This document shows, one piece after another, positions 30,406 to 41,745 of a stretch of 54,428 nucleotides of DNA. Source of the stretch: Burkholderiaceae bacterium (GTDB lineage: Bacteria; Pseudomonadota; Gammaproteobacteria; Burkholderiales; Burkholderiaceae_C); contig JAFALA010000016.1 in the NCBI GenBank assembly GCA_019234815.1, forward strand, positions 1 through 54,428, in the 5' to 3' direction. The translations under genes and the position numbers were made by a program. The notes beneath the pieces are model-generated. The model was not told where the DNA came from. It made no database searches and saw nothing but the letters and a program-made list of their open reading frames with translations. Position 1 is the first letter of the stretch. Every line of letters begins with the position of its first letter.

Positions 30406-31395
30406 ATGAAAGCGATCGCCATCACCCGCCCGGGTGGTCCGGAGGTGCTTCAGCTGATCGACTGTCCCGGCCCGGCGGCGGGGGCAGGCGAGTGCTTGAT
30501 CGCGGTGGAGGCCTATGGCGTCAACCGGCCGGACGTGCTGCAGCGCAAGGGGGCCTACCCGCCTCCGCCCGGTGCCAGCGAATTGCCGGGGCTGGAGGTG
30601 GCGGGACGCATCGTGGCGGGCGATGAGGCCGCGTTGGCGGTGTCCGGCTTCAAGCTGGGTGATGCCGTGTGCGCCCTGGTGGCCGGCGGCGGCTATGCCG
30701 AGCTGTGCACGGCTCCGGTGCAGCAATGCCTGCCGGTGCCTGGCGGCTGGAGCATGGCGGAAGCCGCCAGCCTGCCTGAGACCTTCTTCACCGTCTGGTC
30801 CAACGTGTTCGAGCGCGCGCGCCTGCAGCCTGGCGAAAGCATCCTGATCCACGGCGGCAGCAGCGGCATCGGCGTGACGGCCATTCAACTGGCCAAGGCC
30901 CTGGGTGCGGCGCAGGTGATCACCACGGTGGGCAGCGCCGCCAAGGCGCAGGCCTGCCGGGATCTGGGGGCTGATCTGGCCATCAACTACCGCGAGCAGG
31001 ACTTCGTGGTCGAAGTGCTGGCTGCGACCGGCCAGCGCGGCGTGGACGTGGTGCTGGACATGGTGGCGGGCGACTACGTGGCGCGCAATGTGCAATGCCT
31101 GGCCGAAGACGGCCGCGCCGTGATCATCGCAGTGCAGGGCGGCTTGAAGGCCGGGTTTGACGCGGGCCTGGTGCTACGCCGGCGTCTGACGATCAGCGGC
31201 TCGACGCTGAGGCCGCGTCCTGTCGCCTTCAAGGCCGGCATTGCCCGGGCCTTGCGCGAGCGGGTCTGGCCTCTGCTGGAAGAGCGGCGCATCCAGCCGG
31301 TTATCTACAAGCAATTCAAAGCCAGCGAGGCGGCCCAGGCGCACGCCTTGATGGAGTCTGGCGCGCATGTGGGCAAGCTCGTGCTGAGCTGGTGA
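30406..31395 (+). CDS. NAD(P)H quinone oxidoreductase, PIG3-type zinc-free MDR
   Basis: A 329-aa medium-chain dehydrogenase/reductase of the quinone oxidoreductase (zeta-crystallin/PIG3) group. The N-terminal GroES-like domain has [33 protein letters not shown] without zinc ligands. The nucleotide loop is [23 protein letters not shown]. It would reduce quinones with NADPH. It begins 9 bases after the pnp stop and is followed 13 bases later by tpiA, so the three are likely co-transcribed. Confidence 0.9.
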   Translation: MKAIAITRPGGPEVLQLIDCPGPAAGAGECLIAVEAYGVNRPDVLQRKGAYPPPPGASELPGLEVAGRIVAGDEAALAVSGFKLGDAVCALVAGGGYAELCTAPVQQCLPVPGGWSMAEAASLPETFFTVWSNVFERARLQPGESILIHGGSSGIGVTAIQLAKALGAAQVITTVGSAAKAQACRDLGADLAINYREQDFVVEVLAATGQRGVDVVLDMVAGDYVARNVQCLAEDGRAVIIAVQGGLKAGFDAGLVLRRRLTISGSTLRPRPVAFKAGIARALRERVWPLLEERRIQPVIYKQFKASEAAQAHALMESGAHVGKLVLSW

Positions 31396-31408
31396 GAGGA
31401 CGAATCTG

Positions 31409-32164
31409 ATGCCAAGTAATGTGACACGCAAGAAGCTGGTGGTCGGCAACTGGAAGATGCACGGCAGCCGCGCTGCGAATGCCGTGCTGCTGTCGGGTCT
31501 GAAGGACGAGGGGCCGTGGAATGCCGATGTGGCCGTCTGCGTGCCCTTTCCCTACATCACCGAGACGGCGCAGGCGCTGACGGGCCAGGCCGTGGCTTTC
31601 GGTGCCCAGGATTGCTCGGCGCACGAGCAGGGCGCCTACACGGGCGAAGTGTCGTCGGCCATGCTGGCCGACATCGGCTGCCGCTTTGTGATCGTCGGGC
31701 ATTCCGAACGCCGCGCCTATCACCATGAAAGCGACCAATTGGTCGCAGACAAGGCCAAGGCGGCCTTGGCCCATGGCGTCACCCCCATCGTTTGCGTGGG
31801 TGAGACGCTGGCGGAACGCGAGGCCGGCCAGACCGAGGCTGTGGTCAAGCGCCAGTTGGCAGCCGTGATCCACACGCTGACGCATTGCATTGGCGAGGTG
31901 GTGGTGGCGTACGAGCCGGTCTGGGCCATCGGCACCGGCTTGACCGCGACGCCCGAGCAGGCGCAGGCGGTGCACGCACTGTTGCGCAAGCAACTGCATG
32001 CGGCCACGCAAAAGGCCGATGCGATGCGCATTCTCTATGGCGGCAGCGTCAAGCTCGACAATGCGGCGCAGCTGTTTGTACAAGCCGACATCGACGGCGG
32101 ACTGATTGGCGGCGCCGCGCTCAAGGCGGCTGATTTTTCGGCGATTTGCCGGGCTGCATCCTGA
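31409..32164 (+). CDS. tpiA: Triosephosphate isomerase
   Basis: A 251-aa glycolytic enzyme interconverting dihydroxyacetone phosphate and glyceraldehyde 3-phosphate. The catalytic residues are in [12 protein letters not shown] (Asn-Lys), [10 protein letters not shown] (His) and [13 protein letters not shown] (Glu with the flexible loop). The phosphate-binding [11 protein letters not shown] and GLIGGAAL ends are intact. It is followed by secG, the common order in beta-proteobacteria. Confidence 0.98.
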   Translation: MPSNVTRKKLVVGNWKMHGSRAANAVLLSGLKDEGPWNADVAVCVPFPYITETAQALTGQAVAFGAQDCSAHEQGAYTGEVSSAMLADIGCRFVIVGHSERRAYHHESDQLVADKAKAALAHGVTPIVCVGETLAEREAGQTEAVVKRQLAAVIHTLTHCIGEVVVAYEPVWAIGTGLTATPEQAQAVHALLRKQLHAATQKADAMRILYGGSVKLDNAAQLFVQADIDGGLIGGAALKAADFSAICRAAS

Positions 32165-32208
32165 ATGCGGGCGCCGGATCTTTTGAAATTCTGAATTGGG
32201 AAATTGAC

Positions 32209-32586
32209 ATGCAAGTGATGATGACTTTGGTGCAGGTGCTGCAGCTCTTGAGCGCCCTGTGCATGATCGGTCTGGTGCTGGTGCAGCACGGCAAGGGTGC
32301 CGACATGGGGGCCTCGTTCGGCAGCGGTGCGTCGGGCAGTCTGTTTGGCGCCACCGGCAGCGCCAATTTCCTGTCGCGCAGCACGGCAGTCTGCGCCACG
32401 CTGTTTTTCGTCTGCACGTTGACCCTGGCCTACATGGCCAGCCATCGCGACGCCATTCCGGCCAGTGACAGTCTGATCGACCGCTCGGCGCCCGCGGCGG
32501 CCGTGGCGCCTAGCGCCGTGGCTTCGGGTGCCGCTGCCATCCCCGGCGCAGCACCGGCTGTTGTGACGCCTGCTGCGTCAAAATAA
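32209..32586 (+). CDS. secG: SecG, preprotein translocase subunit
   Basis: A 125-aa inner-membrane subunit of the SecYEG channel. Two helices are seen: VLQLLSALCMIGLVLVQ at the N-terminus and VCATLFFVCTLTLAYMA near 65-85. Between them lies the diagnostic cytoplasmic loop HGKGADMGASFGSGASGSLFGATGSANFLSR. The C-terminal tail is Ala/Pro-rich and variable. ATG 32209 gives the family N-terminus. A tRNA-Leu gene follows. Confidence 0.97.
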   Translation: MQVMMTLVQVLQLLSALCMIGLVLVQHGKGADMGASFGSGASGSLFGATGSANFLSRSTAVCATLFFVCTLTLAYMASHRDAIPASDSLIDRSAPAAAVAPSAVASGAAAIPGAAPAVVTPAASK

Positions 32587-32721
32587 GCGCTTGAATTCAT
32601 CGGGAGCCTCGTAATTCCGGTATAGAATGCAAGGCTGTCTGGGAAGCAAATCCTCAAGCAACCCGGGTGGAGAAATGCCAGTGTGAATGTGTTCAAGGAA
32701 TGCATTCATGATGGCAAATGA

Positions 32722-32806
32722 GCCGACGTGGTGAAATTGGTAGACACGCTATCTTGAGGGGGTAGTGGCGAAAGCTGTGCGAGTTCGAGTCTCGCCGTCG
32801 GCACCA
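32722..32806 (+). tRNA. tRNA-Leu (anticodon GAG)
   Basis: The 85-nt gene has acceptor arms GCCGACG and CGTCGGC, a long variable arm, the T-loop GTTCGAGTC and an encoded CCA ending at 32806. The anticodon stem CTATC/GGTAG holds the loop TTGAGGG, giving anticodon GAG for CUC and CUU codons. TAGAAT at 32623-32628 could be its -10. The secG-tRNA-Leu-nuoA order is typical of Burkholderiales. Confidence 0.96.
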
Positions 32807-32920
32807 GGAATTTTCAGGGGCCAGTAGCAGTGGGTTAACATCATCGGATTGGAGTCCGGCGTGTTGATCTGGCTGGGTCCCAAACGAATTGAGGCGCCCT
32901 GTCGCGGCGAAAGTCGCAAA

Positions 32921-32985
32921 GGGACATGGCGGGCGCGTTCCGTGAGCGACATCTTGTCGTGAGCGGCGCGCCCGTTGCTTTTGTC
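32921..32985 (+). promoter_or_regulatory. Hairpin in the nuo upstream region
   Basis: GGGCGCG (32931-32937) pairs with CGCGCCC (32967-32973), and an inner CGAC/GTCG stem fills the loop; GTTGCTTTTGTC follows. In the 234-base gap between the tRNA and nuoA it could end the tRNA transcript or form part of the nuo leader. The nuo promoter itself was not identified. Confidence 0.4.
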
Positions 32986-33040
32986 GAATTGCCGTGATCC
33001 GGCCTGGAGGCTGGGTGCGGCGCAACCGAGAGCATGTGCT

Positions 33041-33400
33041 GTGAATCTGGAACTGTACCTCCCCGTCATCCTCTTCATCCTGGTCGGCGCAGTGGTAGGT
33101 ATAGCGCCCCAGCTCCTGGGCTATGCTCTCGGGCCCAACCGGCCGGATCAGGCTAAAAACTCCCCTTACGAATGCGGCTTCGAGGCCTTTGAAGACGCGC
33201 GCATGAAGTTCGATGTGCGCTACTACCTCGTCGCGATCCTGTTTATTTTGTTCGACCTGGAAATCGCCTTCCTGTTCCCCTGGGCAGTGACCCTGCGGGA
33301 AATCGGTGGCGCCGGTTTCTGGGCCATGATGATTTTCCTGGGCATCCTCGTTGTCGGCTTCGTCTACGAGTGGAAGAAGGGCGCCCTGGATTGGGAATGA
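33041..33400 (+). CDS. nuoA: NADH-quinone oxidoreductase subunit A
   Basis: A 119-aa membrane subunit of complex I near the quinone site. Three helices and the strongly conserved loop [47 protein letters not shown], including the loop Cys, identify it. The start is the GTG at 33041 ([12 protein letters not shown]), which matches the family N-terminus; no ATG fits. It opens the 14-gene operon. Confidence 0.96.
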   Translation: MNLELYLPVILFILVGAVVGIAPQLLGYALGPNRPDQAKNSPYECGFEAFEDARMKFDVRYYLVAILFILFDLEIAFLFPWAVTLREIGGAGFWAMMIFLGILVVGFVYEWKKGALDWE

Positions 33401-33428
33401 CTGTTGACCCCTCGTCCAGCGGAATACG

Positions 33429-33495
33429 CTGGCCGGTCCCCCGAGGGGGCGCCAACCGTTGGTTGGCATGGTGGGCCGGCTTGGGGGCGGCCCGG
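33429..33495. repeat. Multi-hairpin GC-rich element between nuoA and nuoB
   Basis: Three consecutive perfect stems fill the nuoA-nuoB gap: CCCCC-GA-GGGGG (33438-33449), GCCAACC-GTT-GGTTGGC (33451-33467) and GGGCCG...CGGCCC (33473-33478 with 33488-33493). Such compact arrays look like a dispersed intergenic repeat or an mRNA-processing element. No second copy was noticed in this window. Confidence 0.6.
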
Positions 33496-33535
33496 CGCTC
33501 GGCCCGAAAGGGTGTGGCACGAATGAAAGCTTGCA

Positions 33536-34012
33536 ATGGGTATTGAAGGCGTTTTGAAAGAAGGCTTTGTCACCACCTCGGTGGACAAGCTGATCAACTG
33601 GTCCAAGACAGGTTCCCTGTGGCCCATGACCTTTGGTCTGGCCTGCTGCGCGGTCGAGATGATGCACGCGGGCGCGGCCCGTTATGACATTGACCGCTTC
33701 GGCATGCTGTTCCGCCCCAGCCCCCGCCAGTCCGATCTGATGATCGTCGCCGGCACGCTGTGCAACAAGATGGCGCCGGCGCTGCGCAAGGTCTACGACC
33801 AGATGGCCGAGCCGCGCTGGGTGCTGTCCATGGGCTCCTGCGCTAACGGCGGCGGCTATTACCACTACAGCTACTCGGTCGTGCGCGGCTGCGACCGCAT
33901 CGTGCCGGTCGACGTCTACGTGCCGGGTTGCCCGCCCACTGCCGAGGCGCTGCTGTACGGCATCCTGCAGTTGCAGGCCAAGATCCGTCGCGAAAACACC
34001 ATTGCACGCTGA
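33536..34012 (+). CDS. nuoB: NADH-quinone oxidoreductase subunit B
   Basis: A 158-aa subunit holding Fe-S cluster N2, the last electron carrier before quinone. Cluster ligands lie in [13 protein letters not shown] (adjacent cysteines), [17 protein letters not shown] and [17 protein letters not shown]. Length and motifs are complete. Confidence 0.98.
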   Translation: MGIEGVLKEGFVTTSVDKLINWSKTGSLWPMTFGLACCAVEMMHAGAARYDIDRFGMLFRPSPRQSDLMIVAGTLCNKMAPALRKVYDQMAEPRWVLSMGSCANGGGYYHYSYSVVRGCDRIVPVDVYVPGCPPTAEALLYGILQLQAKIRRENTIAR

Positions 34013-34027
34013 AGGCTCGCTGAATTC

Positions 34028-34621
34028 ATGAGCAAACTCGACACCCTGCAAGCCACCCTGGAGAAGGTGTTTGGCAGCCAGATCATCGAACTCAAGCGCG
34101 AGCTCGACGAAATCACCATCCGCGTGGCGCCGAGCGATTACTTCGCCGTCGCCAAGACGCTGCGCGACCACTCGGAACTGCGCTTCGAGCAGCTGATCGA
34201 CCTCTGCGGCCTCGACTACAGCGGCTACAAGGAAGGCGCGTACGAGGGCCCGCGCTTTGCCGTGGCCTCGCACCTGCTGTCGGTCAACAAGAACTGGCGC
34301 CTGCGCCTGAAGGTGTTCGCGTCCGACGACGACTTCCCTTGCGTGGCAGCCGTGACGCCGATCTGGAATTCGGCCAACTGGTTCGAGCGCGAGGCCTTCG
34401 ATCTCTACGGCATCATCTTCGACGGTCATGAAGACCTGCGCCGCATCCTGACCGACTACGGCTTCATCGGCCATCCGATGCGCAAAGACTTCCCGACCTC
34501 GGGCCATGTCGAGATGCGCTACGACGCCGAGCAAAAGCGCGTCATCTATCAGCCGGTGACGATCGAGCCGCGTGAGATCACGCCGCGCGTGATCCGCGAA
34601 GAACAATACGGTGGCTTGTAA
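34028..34621 (+). CDS. nuoC: NADH-quinone oxidoreductase subunit C
   Basis: A 197-aa peripheral-arm subunit. The 30-kDa-subunit signature [40 protein letters not shown] is intact. It is separate from nuoD (6 bases apart), not fused as in enteric bacteria. It packs against NuoD around the quinone cavity. Confidence 0.98.
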   Translation: MSKLDTLQATLEKVFGSQIIELKRELDEITIRVAPSDYFAVAKTLRDHSELRFEQLIDLCGLDYSGYKEGAYEGPRFAVASHLLSVNKNWRLRLKVFASDDDFPCVAAVTPIWNSANWFEREAFDLYGIIFDGHEDLRRILTDYGFIGHPMRKDFPTSGHVEMRYDAEQKRVIYQPVTIEPREITPRVIREEQYGGL

Positions 34622-34627
34622 ACAATC

Positions 34628-35881
34628 ATGGCCGACATCAAAAACTACACCCTCAACTTTGGTCCCCAGCATCCTGCGGCGCACGGCGTGCTGCGCCTGG
34701 TGCTGGAGCTTGACGGCGAAGTGATCCAGCGTGCCGATCCGCACATCGGCCTGCTGCACCGCGCCACCGAGAAGCTGGCCGAGAGCAAGACCTACATCCA
34801 GTCGTTGCCCTACATGGACCGTCTGGACTATGTGTCCATGATGTCCAACGAGCACGCCTACTGCCTGGCCATCGAGAAGATGCTGGGCATCGAGGTGCCG
34901 ATCCGCGCGCAGTACATCCGCGTGATGTTTGCCGAGATCACGCGCCTGCTGAACCACCTGCTGTGGATCGGCGCGCATGGCATCGACTGCGGCGCGATGA
35001 ACATCCTGATCTACGCGTTCCGCGAGCGCGAAGACCTGTTCGACATGTACGAGGCGGTTTCGGGCGCGCGCATGCACGCGGCCTATTTCCGCCCCGGCGG
35101 TGTCTATCGCGATCTGCCCGACACCATGCCGCAGTACCAGGTGTCCAAGATCAAGAACGCCAAGACCATCGCGATGCTGAACGAGAACCGCCAAGGTTCC
35201 CTGCTCGATTTCATCGACGATTTCTGTGCGCGATTCCCCAAAAACGTCGACGACTACGAAACCCTGCTGACCGACAACCGGATCTGGAAGCAGCGCACCG
35301 TGGGCATCGGCGTCGTCTCGCCCGAGCGCGCGCTGAACCTGGGTTTCACGGGCCCGATGCTGCGCGGCTCCGGCATCGCCTGGGACCTGCGCAAGACCCA
35401 GCCCTACGATGTCTATGCCAACATGGACTTCGACCTGGCCCTGGGCACGAATGGCGACACCTATGACCGCTATCTGGTCCGCGTGGAAGAAATGCGCCAG
35501 GCCAACCGCATCATCAAGCAATGCGTCGACTGGCTGCGCAAGAATCCGGGCCCGGTCATCACCGACAACCACAAGGTGGCTCCGCCTTCGCGCGTGGACA
35601 TGAAGTCCAACATGGAAGAGCTGATCCACCACTTCAAGCTCTTCACCGAAGGCTTCCGTGTGCCGGAAGGCGAGGCCTACGCAGCGGTCGAGCATCCCAA
35701 GGGCGAGTTCGGCATCTACATGGTCAGCGACGGCGCCAACAAGCCCTACCGCCTGAAGATCCGTGCGCCTGGTTTTGCACACCTGGCCGCGCTCGATGAG
35801 ATGGCGCGTGGCCACATGATCGCCGATGCCGTGGCCGTGATCGGCACCATGGACATCGTGTTCGGCGAAATTGACCGGTGA
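34628..35881 (+). CDS. nuoD: NADH-quinone oxidoreductase subunit D
   Basis: A 417-aa 49-kDa-type subunit that forms most of the quinone-binding pocket. The opening [26 protein letters not shown], with the quinone-site His, the [12 protein letters not shown] segment and the C-terminal [10 protein letters not shown] are all conserved. Related to NiFe-hydrogenase large subunits but without metal ligands. Confidence 0.98.
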   Translation: MADIKNYTLNFGPQHPAAHGVLRLVLELDGEVIQRADPHIGLLHRATEKLAESKTYIQSLPYMDRLDYVSMMSNEHAYCLAIEKMLGIEVPIRAQYIRVMFAEITRLLNHLLWIGAHGIDCGAMNILIYAFREREDLFDMYEAVSGARMHAAYFRPGGVYRDLPDTMPQYQVSKIKNAKTIAMLNENRQGSLLDFIDDFCARFPKNVDDYETLLTDNRIWKQRTVGIGVVSPERALNLGFTGPMLRGSGIAWDLRKTQPYDVYANMDFDLALGTNGDTYDRYLVRVEEMRQANRIIKQCVDWLRKNPGPVITDNHKVAPPSRVDMKSNMEELIHHFKLFTEGFRVPEGEAYAAVEHPKGEFGIYMVSDGANKPYRLKIRAPGFAHLAALDEMARGHMIADAVAVIGTMDIVFGEIDR

Positions 35882-35901
35882 TTGACGGCGGAATACCAGC
35901 G

Positions 35902-36408
35902 ATGAGCAGCAACGACTACGTCTTGAGTGATGCCACGAGGGCGCGCTTTGCGCGCGAGGTGGCGAAGTATCCGGCTGAGCAGAAGCAGTCGGCGGTGATG
36001 GCCTGCCTGTCCATCGTGCAGCAGGAGCAGGGCTTCGTGTCGCGCGGCGCCGAAGACGCGATTGCCGCGTACCTGGGCATGCCGGCGATCGCCGTGTACG
36101 AGGTCACCACCTTCTACAACATGTACAACCAGCGTCCGGTGGGCCAGTTCAAGCTCAACGTCTGCACCAACCTGCCTTGCCAGCTGCGCGATGGCCAGAA
36201 GGCGCTAGCCCACCTCTGCCACAAGCTGGGCGTGGAGGAGGGTGGTACCACCGCGGACGGTCTCTTCACCGTGCAGAAGAGCGAATGCCTGGGCGCCTGC
36301 GCCGATTCGCCGGTGATGCTGGTGAACGATCGCCAGATGTGCAGCTTCATGAGCAACGCGCGTCTGGACGAATTGGTCGATGTGCTCAAGGCACAGGCCA
36401 AGAACTAA
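35902..36408 (+). CDS. nuoE: NADH-quinone oxidoreductase subunit E
   Basis: A 168-aa thioredoxin-like subunit carrying [2Fe-2S] cluster N1a. Ligands are in [12 protein letters not shown] and [16 protein letters not shown] 35902 ([10 protein letters not shown]) is preferred over a GTG at 35878 that lies at the nuoD stop. Confidence 0.97.
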   Translation: MSSNDYVLSDATRARFAREVAKYPAEQKQSAVMACLSIVQQEQGFVSRGAEDAIAAYLGMPAIAVYEVTTFYNMYNQRPVGQFKLNVCTNLPCQLRDGQKALAHLCHKLGVEEGGTTADGLFTVQKSECLGACADSPVMLVNDRQMCSFMSNARLDELVDVLKAQAKN

Positions 36409-36421
36409 AGGGCTGGCTGCG

Positions 36422-37768
36422 ATGACTGCAACACTGGACCTCTCCAAGTTTCAAGCGACGGGTGTCGAGACCTGTTTCCATGACCGCCACATCGGCGCCC
36501 AGATCTATGCGGACCTGAATGGCAGCAACTGGCGCCTGAAGGACTACGAAGCCCGCGGCGGCTATGCCGCGCTGCGCAAGATCCTGAAGGCCGATGGCGG
36601 CGAAGGTTTGACGCAAGACCAGGTGATCGCCGAAGTCAAGGGCTCGGGCCTGCGCGGCCGCGGCGGTGCGGGCTTCCCAACCGGCCTGAAGTGGAGCTTC
36701 ATGCCGCGCCAGTTCCCGGGGCAGAAGTACCTGGTCTGCAACTCCGACGAAGGCGAACCCGGCACCTGCAAGGACCGCGACATCCTGATGTTCAATCCGC
36801 ACATCGTGATTGAAGGCATGATCATCGCGGCCTATGCGATGGGCATCACGGTCGGCTACAACTACATCCACGGCGAGATCTTCGAAGTCTATGAACGCTT
36901 CGAAGCCGCGCTCGACGAAGCGCGCGCCGCCGGCCTGCTGGGCGACAACATTCTCGGTTCGGGCTTCAGCTTCCAGCTGCACGCCCATCATGGTTTCGGC
37001 GCCTACATCTGCGGCGAAGAAACCGCCTTGCTGGAGTCGCTGGAAGGCAAGAAGGGCCAGCCGCGCTTCAAGCCGCCGTTCCCGGCCAGCTTTGGCCTCT
37101 ACGGCAAGCCGACCACGATCAACAACACCGAGACCTTTGCCGCGGTGCCCTGGATCATCCGCAACGGCGCGCAGCCCTACCTTGAGATCGGCAAGCCCAA
37201 CAACGGCGGCACCAAGATCTTCTCGGTCTCGGGCGACGTCGAGCGTCCCGGCAATTACGAGATCCCGCTCGGCACGCCATTCGCGAAGCTGCTGGAACTT
37301 GCCGGCGGCGTGCGCAAGGGCCGCCAGCTCAAGGCCGTGATCCCGGGCGGATCGTCCTCGCCGGTGCTGCCGGCCGAGGTCATGATGCAGTGCACGATGG
37401 ATTACGACTCGATCGCCAAGGCCGGCTCCATGCTGGGCTCAGGCGCCGTGATCGTGATGGACGACAGCCGCTGCATGGTCAAGAGCCTGCTGCGCCTCTC
37501 GTACTTCTACGCGCATGAATCCTGCGGCCAGTGCACGCCTTGCCGCGAAGGCACGGGCTGGATGTTCCGCGTGGTCGAGCGCATCGCCAACGGCCTGGGC
37601 CGGGCGGAAGACATCGATCTGCTGAACTCGGTGGCCGACAACATCCAGGGCCGCACCATCTGCGCGCTCGGCGATGCCGCGGCCATGCCGGTGCGCGCCA
37701 TGATCAAGCACTACAAGCACGAGTTCGTGCATCTCATTGAACACAAGACGGCCCTGGTGGCGGCCTGA
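36422..37768 (+). CDS. nuoF: NADH-quinone oxidoreductase subunit F
   Basis: A 448-aa subunit that binds NADH and FMN and carries a [4Fe-4S] cluster (N3), the electron entry point. [21 protein letters not shown] binds [21 protein letters not shown] binds FMN, and [16 protein letters not shown] with [12 protein letters not shown] provides the cluster cysteines. It starts 13 bases after the nuoE stop. Confidence 0.98.
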   Translation: MTATLDLSKFQATGVETCFHDRHIGAQIYADLNGSNWRLKDYEARGGYAALRKILKADGGEGLTQDQVIAEVKGSGLRGRGGAGFPTGLKWSFMPRQFPGQKYLVCNSDEGEPGTCKDRDILMFNPHIVIEGMIIAAYAMGITVGYNYIHGEIFEVYERFEAALDEARAAGLLGDNILGSGFSFQLHAHHGFGAYICGEETALLESLEGKKGQPRFKPPFPASFGLYGKPTTINNTETFAAVPWIIRNGAQPYLEIGKPNNGGTKIFSVSGDVERPGNYEIPLGTPFAKLLELAGGVRKGRQLKAVIPGGSSSPVLPAEVMMQCTMDYDSIAKAGSMLGSGAVIVMDDSRCMVKSLLRLSYFYAHESCGQCTPCREGTGWMFRVVERIANGLGRAEDIDLLNSVADNIQGRTICALGDAAAMPVRAMIKHYKHEFVHLIEHKTALVAA

Positions 37769-37781
37769 ACCAGGACAAGTT

Positions 37782-40106
37782 ATGGTTGAAATTGAACTCG
37801 ACGGCAAGAAGGTAGAGGTTCTCGAAGGCAGCATGGTCATGCATGCCGCCGAGAAGGCCGGTGCCTACATCCCGCATTTCTGCTACCACAAGAAGCTGAG
37901 CATCGCGGCCAATTGCCGCATGTGCCTGGTTGACGTGGAAAAGGCGCCCAAGCCTCTGCCCGCCTGCGCCACGCCGGTCACGCAAGGCATGATCGTGCGC
38001 ACCAAGAGTGAGAAAGCCGTCAAGGCCCAGCAGGGCGTGATGGAGTTCCTGCTGATCAATCACCCGCTGGACTGCCCGATCTGCGACCAGGGCGGCGAGT
38101 GCCAGTTGCAGGACCTGGCCGTGGGCTATGGCGGCAGCAAGTCGCGCTACACCGAAGAAAAGCGCGTGGTCTTCCACAAGAACGTCGGCCCGCTGATCTC
38201 GATGGAAGAGATGAGCCGCTGCATCCACTGCACCCGCTGCGTGCGTTTCGGCCAGGAAATCGCCGGCGTGATGGAGCTGGGCATGGCGCATCGCGGCGAG
38301 CATTCCGAGATCCAGACCTTCGTGGGCCGCTCGGTCGATTCCGAGCTGTCGGGCAACATGATCGACATCTGCCCGGTCGGCGCGCTCACCAGCAAGCCCT
38401 TCCGCTACAGCGCCCGCACCTGGGAACTGTCGCGCCGCAAGAGCGTCAGCCCGCATGACAGCACCGGCGCCAACCTGATCGTTCAGGTCAAGGGCAACTC
38501 AGTCCGCCGCGTCGTGCCGCTGGAGAACGAAGCCGTCAACGAATGCTGGATCGCCGACCGCGACCGTTTCAGCTACGAAGCGCTGAACAGCGACGAGCGC
38601 CTCACGCAGCCCATGATCAAGCAGGGCGGCCATTGGAAGAGCGTCGACTGGAGCGTCGCGCTCGACTACGTCGCCAACGGCCTGAAGAGCATCAAGGCCG
38701 ACCATGGCGCAGCCAGCATCGCCGCGCTGGGCTCCGAGCACAGCACGGTCGAAGAGCTGCACCTGCTGGCCTCGCTGGTGCGCGGCCTGGGCAGCGAGAA
38801 CATCGACACGCGCCTGCGCCATGTCGACTTTGGCAATCGCGCCGAAGCCGGCAAGGCCCATTGGCTGGGCATGCCGATCGAAGGCCTGTCCACGCTGGAC
38901 CGCGCCTTCGTGGTGGGCTCCTTCCTGCGCAAGGACCATCCGCTGTTTGCGCTGCGCCTGCGCCAGGCGGCCCGCCATGGCGCGCAAGTTTTGAGCCTGC
39001 ATGCGGCTGAAGACGACTGGCTGATGCCCGTCGCCGCGCGCATCACCGCTGCCCCCAGTGCCTGGGTGAACGAGCTGGCCAATGTGGCCGCTGCCGTGGC
39101 GCAAGAACAGGGCGTGCAAGCGCCCGCGGCCGGCACCGCGACCGACGCCGCGCTGGCCATCGCCAAGTCGCTGTTCGGCGGCCAGCGCAAGGCCGTGCTG
39201 CTGGGCAATGTCGCTGCCCAGCATCCGCAAGCCGCCAGCCTGCTGGCCCTGGCCCACTGGATCGCCGCTCAGACCGGCGCCAGCGTCGGCTACCTGACGG
39301 CCGCCGCCAACACGGTCGGCGCGCAACTGGTCAATGCCTTGCCGGGGCAGGGCGGTTCGAACGCCGCCGAGATCCTCGGCACGAAGCCCGCCAAGGCCCT
39401 GCTGCTGCTCAACACCGATCCGCTGCTCGACGCCGCCAACCCTGGCGCTGCCGCCAAGGCGCTGCAAGCCGCCGAGATGGTGGTCGTGATGAGCCCCTTC
39501 AAGACAGGCCTTGACTACGCCGACGTGCTCTTGCCCGTGTCGCCTTTCACCGAGACGTCCGGCTCCTTCGTGAACGCCGAGGGCCGTCTGCAAAGCTTCG
39601 TCGGCGTGGTGCGTCCCTTGGGCGAGACCCGTCCGGCCTGGAAGGTCCTGCGCGTGCTCGGCAATGTGCTGGGCCTGGAAGGCTTCAAGCAGGATACGTC
39701 CGACCAGGTGCGCCACGAGGCGCTCGGTGTGAATACCGACCTGAGCGCGCGCCTGAGCAACGCCACGCAGGCTGCTGTCCAACTGGGCGCTGCCGCTGCT
39801 GGCCTGGAACGCCTGACCGAAGTGCCCGTGTACGCCGCCGATGCGCTGGTGCGCCGCGCCAGCTCGCTGCAGCTGACGACCGATGCGCGTAACGCCGCAG
39901 TGGCGCGTCTGCCTTCGGCGCTGTGGAACCAACTGGGCCTGAGCGCCGGTGCATCCGTCAGCATCAGCCAGGACGGCGCCAGCGTGACCCTGCCTGCCCA
40001 ACTCGATGCCTCGCTGCCGGCCACGGTGGTGCGCGTGCCCGCAGGCTTGCCCGAGACGGCAGCGCTGGGCGCGGCGTTCGGCGCCCTGACGATTGCCAAG
40101 GTGTGA
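37782..40106 (+). CDS. nuoG: NADH-quinone oxidoreductase subunit G
   Basis: A 774-aa largest peripheral subunit, with a chain of Fe-S clusters. The N-terminal ferredoxin domain shows [15 protein letters not shown] and PACATPV. The His/Cys segment [17 protein letters not shown] and the 4Fe-4S motif [10 protein letters not shown] with [10 protein letters not shown] follow. The remaining 550 residues are a molybdopterin-oxidoreductase-like domain without a visible cofactor Cys. ATG 37782 begins [13 protein letters not shown]. Confidence 0.97.
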   Translation: MVEIELDGKKVEVLEGSMVMHAAEKAGAYIPHFCYHKKLSIAANCRMCLVDVEKAPKPLPACATPVTQGMIVRTKSEKAVKAQQGVMEFLLINHPLDCPICDQGGECQLQDLAVGYGGSKSRYTEEKRVVFHKNVGPLISMEEMSRCIHCTRCVRFGQEIAGVMELGMAHRGEHSEIQTFVGRSVDSELSGNMIDICPVGALTSKPFRYSARTWELSRRKSVSPHDSTGANLIVQVKGNSVRRVVPLENEAVNECWIADRDRFSYEALNSDERLTQPMIKQGGHWKSVDWSVALDYVANGLKSIKADHGAASIAALGSEHSTVEELHLLASLVRGLGSENIDTRLRHVDFGNRAEAGKAHWLGMPIEGLSTLDRAFVVGSFLRKDHPLFALRLRQAARHGAQVLSLHAAEDDWLMPVAARITAAPSAWVNELANVAAAVAQEQGVQAPAAGTATDAALAIAKSLFGGQRKAVLLGNVAAQHPQAASLLALAHWIAAQTGASVGYLTAAANTVGAQLVNALPGQGGSNAAEILGTKPAKALLLLNTDPLLDAANPGAAAKALQAAEMVVVMSPFKTGLDYADVLLPVSPFTETSGSFVNAEGRLQSFVGVVRPLGETRPAWKVLRVLGNVLGLEGFKQDTSDQVRHEALGVNTDLSARLSNATQAAVQLGAAAAGLERLTEVPVYAADALVRRASSLQLTTDARNAAVARLPSALWNQLGLSAGASVSISQDGASVTLPAQLDASLPATVVRVPAGLPETAALGAAFGALTIAKV

Positions 40107-40110
40107 CCTC

Positions 40111-41208
40111 ATGATTGACAGTCTCTATCTCTCCGGCGCGTCCGTGTTCGGCGCCCTCTGGCCCCTGGTCTGGAGTCTGCTGAAGATCATCGTGGTGGTG
40201 GCACCGCTGATGCTCTTCGTGGCCTACCTGACGCTGTGGGAACGCAAGGCCATCGGCTGGTCGCAGATCCGTCCGGGCCCGAACCGTGTCGGTCCCTACG
40301 GCCTGCTGACGCCGATCGCCGACGCGGTCAAGCTGATCTTCAAGGAAATCATCCTGCCGTCGGCGGCCAACCGCGGCCTGTTCTTCTTGGGTCCCATCAT
40401 GACCATCATGCCGGCGCTGGCGGCCTGGGCCGTGGTGCCCTTCGGACCGCAGGCGGCCGTGGCCGACGTCAATGCCGGTCTGCTGTTCCTGATGGCCATC
40501 ACCTCGCTGGAAGTCTATGGCGTGATCATCGCCGGCTGGGCCTCCAACTCCAAGTACGCCTTCCTCGGCGCGCTGCGCGCCTCGGCGCAGATGGTCTCGT
40601 ACGAGATCGCCATGGGCTTCGCGCTGGTCGTGGTGCTGATGGTGACGGGCAGCATGAACATGAGCGACATCGTGCTGTCGCAAGGCCGCGGCATGTTCGC
40701 GCACATGGGCGTCAGTTTCCTGTCGTGGAACTGGCTGCCGCTGCTGCCGATCTTTGTCGTCTACTTCATCTCGGGCCTGGCCGAAACCAACCGCCATCCG
40801 TTCGACGTGGTCGAAGGCGAATCGGAAATCGTGGCCGGTCACATGATCGAGTACTCGGGCATGTCCTTCGCCATGTTCTTCCTGGCCGAATACGCCAACA
40901 TGATCCTGGTCTCGGCCTTGGCGGTGGTGATGTTCCTGGGCGGCTGGATGGCGCCGGTGTCGTTCAGCGCCTTCGGCATGGACACGCCCGCCTTCATCCA
41001 GAACACCATGCCGTTCTGGAACTGGTTCTGGCTGTTCGCCAAGACCTTCGTGGTCGTGACCATGTTCCTCTGGGTGCGTGCCACGTTCCCTCGCTTCCGT
41101 TACGACCAGATCATGCGTCTGGGTTGGAAGATCTTCATTCCGGTGACCTTGGTCTGGCTGCTCGTCGTCGGCCTGTGGATCCAGTCACCCTTCAACATCT
41201 GGCAGTGA
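40111..41208 (+). CDS. nuoH: NADH-quinone oxidoreductase subunit H
   Basis: A 365-aa membrane subunit linking the quinone cavity to the proton channels. The conserved first loop [37 protein letters not shown] and the acidic loop [30 protein letters not shown] identify it. About eight helices are seen. It starts 4 bases after the nuoG stop. Confidence 0.98.
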   Translation: MIDSLYLSGASVFGALWPLVWSLLKIIVVVAPLMLFVAYLTLWERKAIGWSQIRPGPNRVGPYGLLTPIADAVKLIFKEIILPSAANRGLFFLGPIMTIMPALAAWAVVPFGPQAAVADVNAGLLFLMAITSLEVYGVIIAGWASNSKYAFLGALRASAQMVSYEIAMGFALVVVLMVTGSMNMSDIVLSQGRGMFAHMGVSFLSWNWLPLLPIFVVYFISGLAETNRHPFDVVEGESEIVAGHMIEYSGMSFAMFFLAEYANMILVSALAVVMFLGGWMAPVSFSAFGMDTPAFIQNTMPFWNWFWLFAKTFVVVTMFLWVRATFPRFRYDQIMRLGWKIFIPVTLVWLLVVGLWIQSPFNIWQ

Positions 41209-41224
41209 GAACGAGGTGTCTGCT

Positions 41225-41713
41225 GTGAGCTCCTTCAAGGACGTCATCAAGAGCTTCATGCTCACCGAGCTGTTCAAGGGCATGGCCCTGACCGGCCGGC
41301 ATTTCCTGTCGCGCAACATCACGGTGCAATTCCCGGAAGAGAAGACGCCGCTGTCGCCGCGCTTCCGCGGCTTGCACGCGCTGCGCCGCTATGAAAACGG
41401 CGAAGAGCGCTGCATCGCCTGCAAGCTCTGCGAAGCCGTGTGCCCCGCGATGGCCATCACCATCGAGTCGGATGTGCGCGAGGACGGTTCGCGCCGCACC
41501 ACGCGCTACGACATCGACCTGACCAAGTGCATCTTCTGCGGTTTCTGCGAGGAAAGCTGCCCGGTCGACTCGATCGTCGAGACCAGCATCTTCGAATACC
41601 ACGGCGAAAAGCGCGGCGATCTCTACTTCACGAAAGAGATGCTGCTGGCCGTCGGCGATCGCTACGAGCCTCAGATTGCAGCCCAAAAGGAGGCCGATGC
41701 AAAGTACCGTTGA
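41225..41713 (+). CDS. nuoI: NADH-quinone oxidoreductase subunit I
   Basis: A 162-aa subunit with two [4Fe-4S] clusters (N6a and N6b). Ligands are [12 protein letters not shown] and [12 protein letters not shown]. Two GTG starts compete; that at 41225 has GAGG eight bases upstream and gives the usual length, while the one at 41216 would overlap that ribosome site. Confidence 0.95.
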   Translation: MSSFKDVIKSFMLTELFKGMALTGRHFLSRNITVQFPEEKTPLSPRFRGLHALRRYENGEERCIACKLCEAVCPAMAITIESDVREDGSRRTTRYDIDLTKCIFCGFCEESCPVDSIVETSIFEYHGEKRGDLYFTKEMLLAVGDRYEPQIAAQKEADAKYR

Positions 41714-41745
41714 CCGCGAGGTTGGCGACACATTGCAGGAAACGT

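Noticed and set aside
28132..31095. A 987-codon open frame on the minus strand
   Set aside because: It lies opposite pnp and the quinone oxidoreductase gene, is His/Ala/Gly-rich as expected for antisense frames of high-GC genes, and has no recognisable domain.
32693..35815. A 1040-codon open frame on the minus strand
   Set aside because: It runs opposite tRNA-Leu and nuoA-nuoD, which are certain genes, and its composition is that of an antisense shadow.
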